From Novosphingobium sp. FKTRR1 (GTDB lineage Bacteria > Pseudomonadota > Alphaproteobacteria > Sphingomonadales > Sphingomonadaceae): a stretch of 64,000 nucleotides of DNA. Below, piece after piece: positions 61,744 to 64,000 of this stretch. Under the pieces are notes generated by a model, which saw only the letters and a list, made by a program, of their open reading frames with translations, did no database searches and was not told the origin of the DNA. Where the stretch lies: assembly GCF_020404405.1 (NCBI RefSeq), contig NZ_JAIZDA010000015.1, positions 1-64,000 of the forward strand, given 5' to 3'. Position numbers and translations under genes: made by a program. Every line of letters starts with the position of its first letter. Within the stretch, counting starts at the first letter, position 1.

Positions 61744-62199
61744 ATGTCTGAAGAAAAACTGGTGTTCTCGCTCGATTCGGGCGACGTGGTGATCAAGCTG
61801 CGCCCCGATCTGGCCCCCGGCCATGTCGAGCGTATCAAGGAACTGGCCAACGAAGGCTTTTACGATGGCGTGACCTTCCATCGCGTGATTCCCGGCTTCA
61901 TGGCGCAGGGCGGCTGCCCCAACGGCACTGGCATGGGTGGTTCGTCCAAGCCCGACCTGAAGGCTGAATTCAATGCTGAGCCGCACGTGCGCGGCGTGTG
62001 CTCGATGGCGCGTACCAGTGCGCCGAACTCGGCCAACAGCCAGTTCTTCATCGTGTTTGACGATGCCCGCTTCCTCGACAAGCAGTACACCGTGTGGGGC
62101 CAGGTCGAAAGCGGCATGGAGCACGTGGACGCGCTGCCCAAGGGCGAACCGCCGCGCGCTCCCGGCGTGATCCGCAAGGCGAGCGTGGTCGCAGCCTGA
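61744..62199 (+). CDS. Cyclophilin-type peptidyl-prolyl isomerase
   Basis: 151 residues, cytoplasmic. FHRVIPGFMAQGG carries the catalytic Arg, followed by SMARTSAPNSANSQFFI and VWGQVESGMEHVD. Compact PpiB-like cyclophilin. ATG 61744; divergent from mgtE by 115 bases. Confidence 0.95.
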   Translation: MSEEKLVFSLDSGDVVIKLRPDLAPGHVERIKELANEGFYDGVTFHRVIPGFMAQGGCPNGTGMGGSSKPDLKAEFNAEPHVRGVCSMARTSAPNSANSQFFIVFDDARFLDKQYTVWGQVESGMEHVDALPKGEPPRAPGVIRKASVVAA

Positions 62200-62281
62200 C
62201 GATATCCAGCCGCCCTGTCCTGCGGGCGGGGCGGCTGACCCTTGTTTCTCGAGTCTCTTCCTTCCACTGCGGGAGGTGCCC

Positions 62282-62731
62282 TTGCCCAGACACCTTGAAT
62301 TGCTTTCGGTAACGCCAGCCGACCGCGCGGCGTGGGAGCCATTGTGGCAAGGCTATCAGCAGTTTTATCAGGTCAGCATTGCACCCGAAGTCACCGAAGT
62401 GACCTGGCAGCGCCTGCTCGATCCGGCCGAGCCGATGAAGGCGGTGCTGGCATGGCAGGGCGGCGAGGCGCTCGGACTCGTCCACACGGTGCGCCATCGT
62501 TCGACCTGGACCACCGGCAACTATTGCTATCTGCAGGATCTGTTCGTCGCGCCGGCCGCACGCGGGCTCGGCCTTGGCCGTGCGCTGATCGAACATGTCT
62601 ACGCGACGGCAGCCGCCGATGGCTGCTCGCGCGTTTATTGGCTGACACATGAAACCAACAAGACCGCGATGGAACTCTATGACCGGGTGGCCGACCGGTC
62701 TGGTTTCGTGCAGTACCGTAAGGTTCTTTAG
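62282..62731 (+). CDS. GNAT family N-acetyltransferase
   Basis: About 149 residues. CYLQDLFVAPAARGLGLGRALIEHV is the acetyl-CoA motif A region (split: CYLQDLFVAP, then ARGLGLGRAL), and YWLTHETNKTAMELYDRV is motif B with the usual N-x-x-A-x-x-LY. Substrate unknown. TTG 62282 is preferred because GGGAGG ends five bases before it; GTG 62276 lies within that site. It is 82 bases after the cyclophilin gene. Confidence 0.85.
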   Translation: MPRHLELLSVTPADRAAWEPLWQGYQQFYQVSIAPEVTEVTWQRLLDPAEPMKAVLAWQGGEALGLVHTVRHRSTWTTGNYCYLQDLFVAPAARGLGLGRALIEHVYATAAADGCSRVYWLTHETNKTAMELYDRVADRSGFVQYRKVL

Positions 62732-62888
62732 GTCGTGAGCGATGGCCCCTCAGCTTGCCGATTGCAGCGCGGCTTGCGCCAGATTGTCCATATTCGACTA
62801 GGGTATAGCTTGCGACCATAGGACGGCGAGCGCACGAGGCTGGCCGATCTTTCCCCCCAGGATCTCCATCACAAGGTGCCCGATCCCC

Positions 62889-64000
62889 ATGCCTGCTCCC
62901 GCCACGCCCAGCCGTATAGCCCACGCCGCTTTTGCCGCCAAAGTGATGGACGCCGATGCCGCCGCCGCGCTGATCGCACCCGGCATGGCTGTGGGGATGA
63001 GCGGGTTCACCGGTGCCGGTTATCCCAAGGCGGTACCACAGGCGCTGGCGCGGCGGATCGAGGCGGCGCACGCACGCGGCGATGCCTTTGCCATCAAGGT
63101 GTGGACCGGGGCTTCGACCGGTCCGGAACTCGATGGCGCGCTGGCCCGCGCGCACGGCATCGATTTTCGCCTGCCGTACAATTCTGATCCCATCGCGCGC
63201 GAACAGATCAACGCCGGGACGATGGAATACGTCGACATGCACTTGTCGCAAGTGGCGCCGATGTGCTGGCAGGGCTACCTCGGCCCGCTGGATGTGGCGC
63301 TGGTCGAAGTCAGCGCGATCTTGCCCGATGGCTCTGTGGTGCCGTCATCGTCGGTGGGCAACAACAAGACCTGGCTCGACCGCGCGGACCACGTGATCCT
63401 TGAGGTCAACCGCTGGCAGAATGCGGCGCTCGAAGGGATGCACGACATCTATTACGGCACCGCTTTGCCACCCTATCGCGTGCCGATCCCGCTGGTGCGT
63501 CCGCAAGACCGTATCGGCCAGCCGACTTTTCGCGTCGATCCGGCCAAGGTCGTGGCCGTGGTCGAGACCGACACGCCCGATCGCAACGCGCCGTTCAAGG
63601 AGCCCGATGCGGCGGCGCACGGCATTGCCGGGCATCTGATCGAATTCCTCCGCCACGAAGTTGCGATGGGGCGCCTGCCGCAAGGCTTGCTGCCGTTGCA
63701 ATCGGGCGTGGGCAACATCGCCAACGCGGTGCTGCACGGGCTGATGGACGCGCCGTTCGATCCGATGACCGCCTATACCGAGGTATTGCAGGACGGGATG
63801 CTCGAACTGCTTGAGGCGGGCAAGCTGTCGATGGCTTCGGCTACCGCGTTCTCGCTCAGCCCCGATGCGGCGGAGCGGCTGAACGGCGATCTGCACCGGT
63901 TTCGCGACCGGATCATCCTGCGCCCGCAGGAAATCAGCAATCACCCCGAACTTGTGCGGCGGTTGGGCTGCATCGCGATGAACGGCATGATCGAGGCCGA
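62889..64000 (+). CDS. Acetyl-CoA hydrolase / succinyl-CoA:acetate CoA-transferase, N-terminal part (cut by window end)
   Basis: Open to the window end; 370 residues are present of an expected ~500. GMSGFTGAGYPKAVP, SSSVGNNKTWLD, QSGVGNIANAVL and AYTEVLQDG (the probable CoA-thioester glutamate) match the AarC/Cat1-type CoA-transferases. These move CoA between succinyl-CoA, acetyl-CoA and carboxylates, linking the TCA cycle with acetate. ATG 62889 (MPAPATPS) starts the conserved protein; ribosome site weak. Confidence 0.9.
   Translation, partial: MPAPATPSRIAHAAFAAKVMDADAAAALIAPGMAVGMSGFTGAGYPKAVPQALARRIEAAHARGDAFAIKVWTGASTGPELDGALARAHGIDFRLPYNSDPIAREQINAGTMEYVDMHLSQVAPMCWQGYLGPLDVALVEVSAILPDGSVVPSSSVGNNKTWLDRADHVILEVNRWQNAALEGMHDIYYGTALPPYRVPIPLVRPQDRIGQPTFRVDPAKVVAVVETDTPDRNAPFKEPDAAAHGIAGHLIEFLRHEVAMGRLPQGLLPLQSGVGNIANAVLHGLMDAPFDPMTAYTEVLQDGMLELLEAGKLSMASATAFSLSPDAAERLNGDLHRFRDRIILRPQEISNHPELVRRLGCIAMNGMIEA

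Noticed and set aside
60114..61751. 545-residue open frame antisense to mgtE
   Set aside because: Shadow of mgtE; His/Asp/Gln-rich low-information translation typical of antisense GC-rich frames.
62876..63396. Plus-strand frames overlapping the CoA-transferase gene
   Set aside because: Arg/Cys-rich shadows in other frames of a gene that runs off the window end.

Overview
The window is a 64 kb piece of a GC-rich alphaproteobacterial chromosome, most likely from the order Sphingomonadales (Novosphingobium / Sphingomonas type). This rests on high G+C with strong GC3 bias, many ATGA/GTGA start-stop overlaps, the gene order pyrE-pdxJ-acpS-lepB, a cytochrome c oxidase cluster with coxB-coxA-ctaB-coxF-like-ctaG-coxC-DUF983-surf1-thrC, and a small lptM-like lipoprotein gene between argH and lysA. 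No rRNA, tRNA, CRISPR array, transposase, integrase or phage gene was found. It is a core chromosomal region with a few local oddities.

Layout. 0-1.7 kb: the 3' end of a phosphocholine-type phospholipase C, a small exported protein on the minus strand, and about 600 bp without a gene. 1.7-5.1 kb: a four-gene dTDP-L-rhamnose operon (rfbA-rfbC-rfbD-rfbB). 5.2-9.6 kb: a TlpA-like lipoprotein thioredoxin divergent from argH-lptM-lysA-cysG. 9.6-15.9 kb: a nine-gene minus-strand run, read from pyrE through pdxJ, acpS, lepB, an AI-2E transporter, a DUF3089 hydrolase and ruvX to two hotdog thioesterases. 16.2-26.6 kb: the aa3-type cytochrome oxidase and assembly cluster, interrupted by an epoxide-hydrolase-like gene and a thioredoxin-like gene, followed by surf1, thrC and an rRNA methyltransferase-like gene.

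26.7-29.6 kb: a tight pterin operon (folB, a pteridine-reductase-like SDR, moaA, moaD, moaE). 30-36.4 kb: a lipoprotein, rplU-rpmA with a clear promoter and terminator, a GNAT enzyme, a TetR regulator, ygfZ, pyrC, rarD, a glycine-zipper protein and a small lipoprotein. 36.4-46.7 kb: astD, selO, an alpha/beta hydrolase, a GT4 glycosyltransferase, a YfgM-like protein and bamB, a small zinc-ribbon protein in AT-richer DNA, a class I cytochrome c, a large ICMT-like membrane protein and an ABM-domain protein. 46.7-55.6 kb: gshA, rsmE, ubiA, and a minus-strand dciA-dsbA-dsbA-smc operon. 55.6-64 kb: mutY, a Tat-exported serine hydrolase, nudC, a FrnE-like DsbA, a DUF1489 protein, mgtE, a cyclophilin, a GNAT enzyme, and the 5' part of an acetyl-CoA hydrolase/CoA-transferase.

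The genes serve surface polysaccharide and envelope biogenesis (rhamnose, signal peptidase, LptM, BamB, lipoproteins), respiration (oxidase structural and assembly genes, cytochrome c, ubiquinone prenyltransferase), pterin and molybdopterin synthesis, thiol redox control (five thioredoxin/DsbA-fold proteins, gshA), pyrimidine and amino-acid synthesis, and DNA maintenance (ruvX, mutY, smc, dciA). I found no convincing new multi-gene system. The observations most worth checking are a MoaD whose reading frame runs three residues past the essential Gly-Gly, a 10-bp perfect inverted repeat in the thrC leader, in-frame tandem repeats that lengthen the C-termini of RfbC and ArgH, the zinc-ribbon gene sitting where der would be expected, and the pairing of a FolM-like reductase with folB and moaADE.
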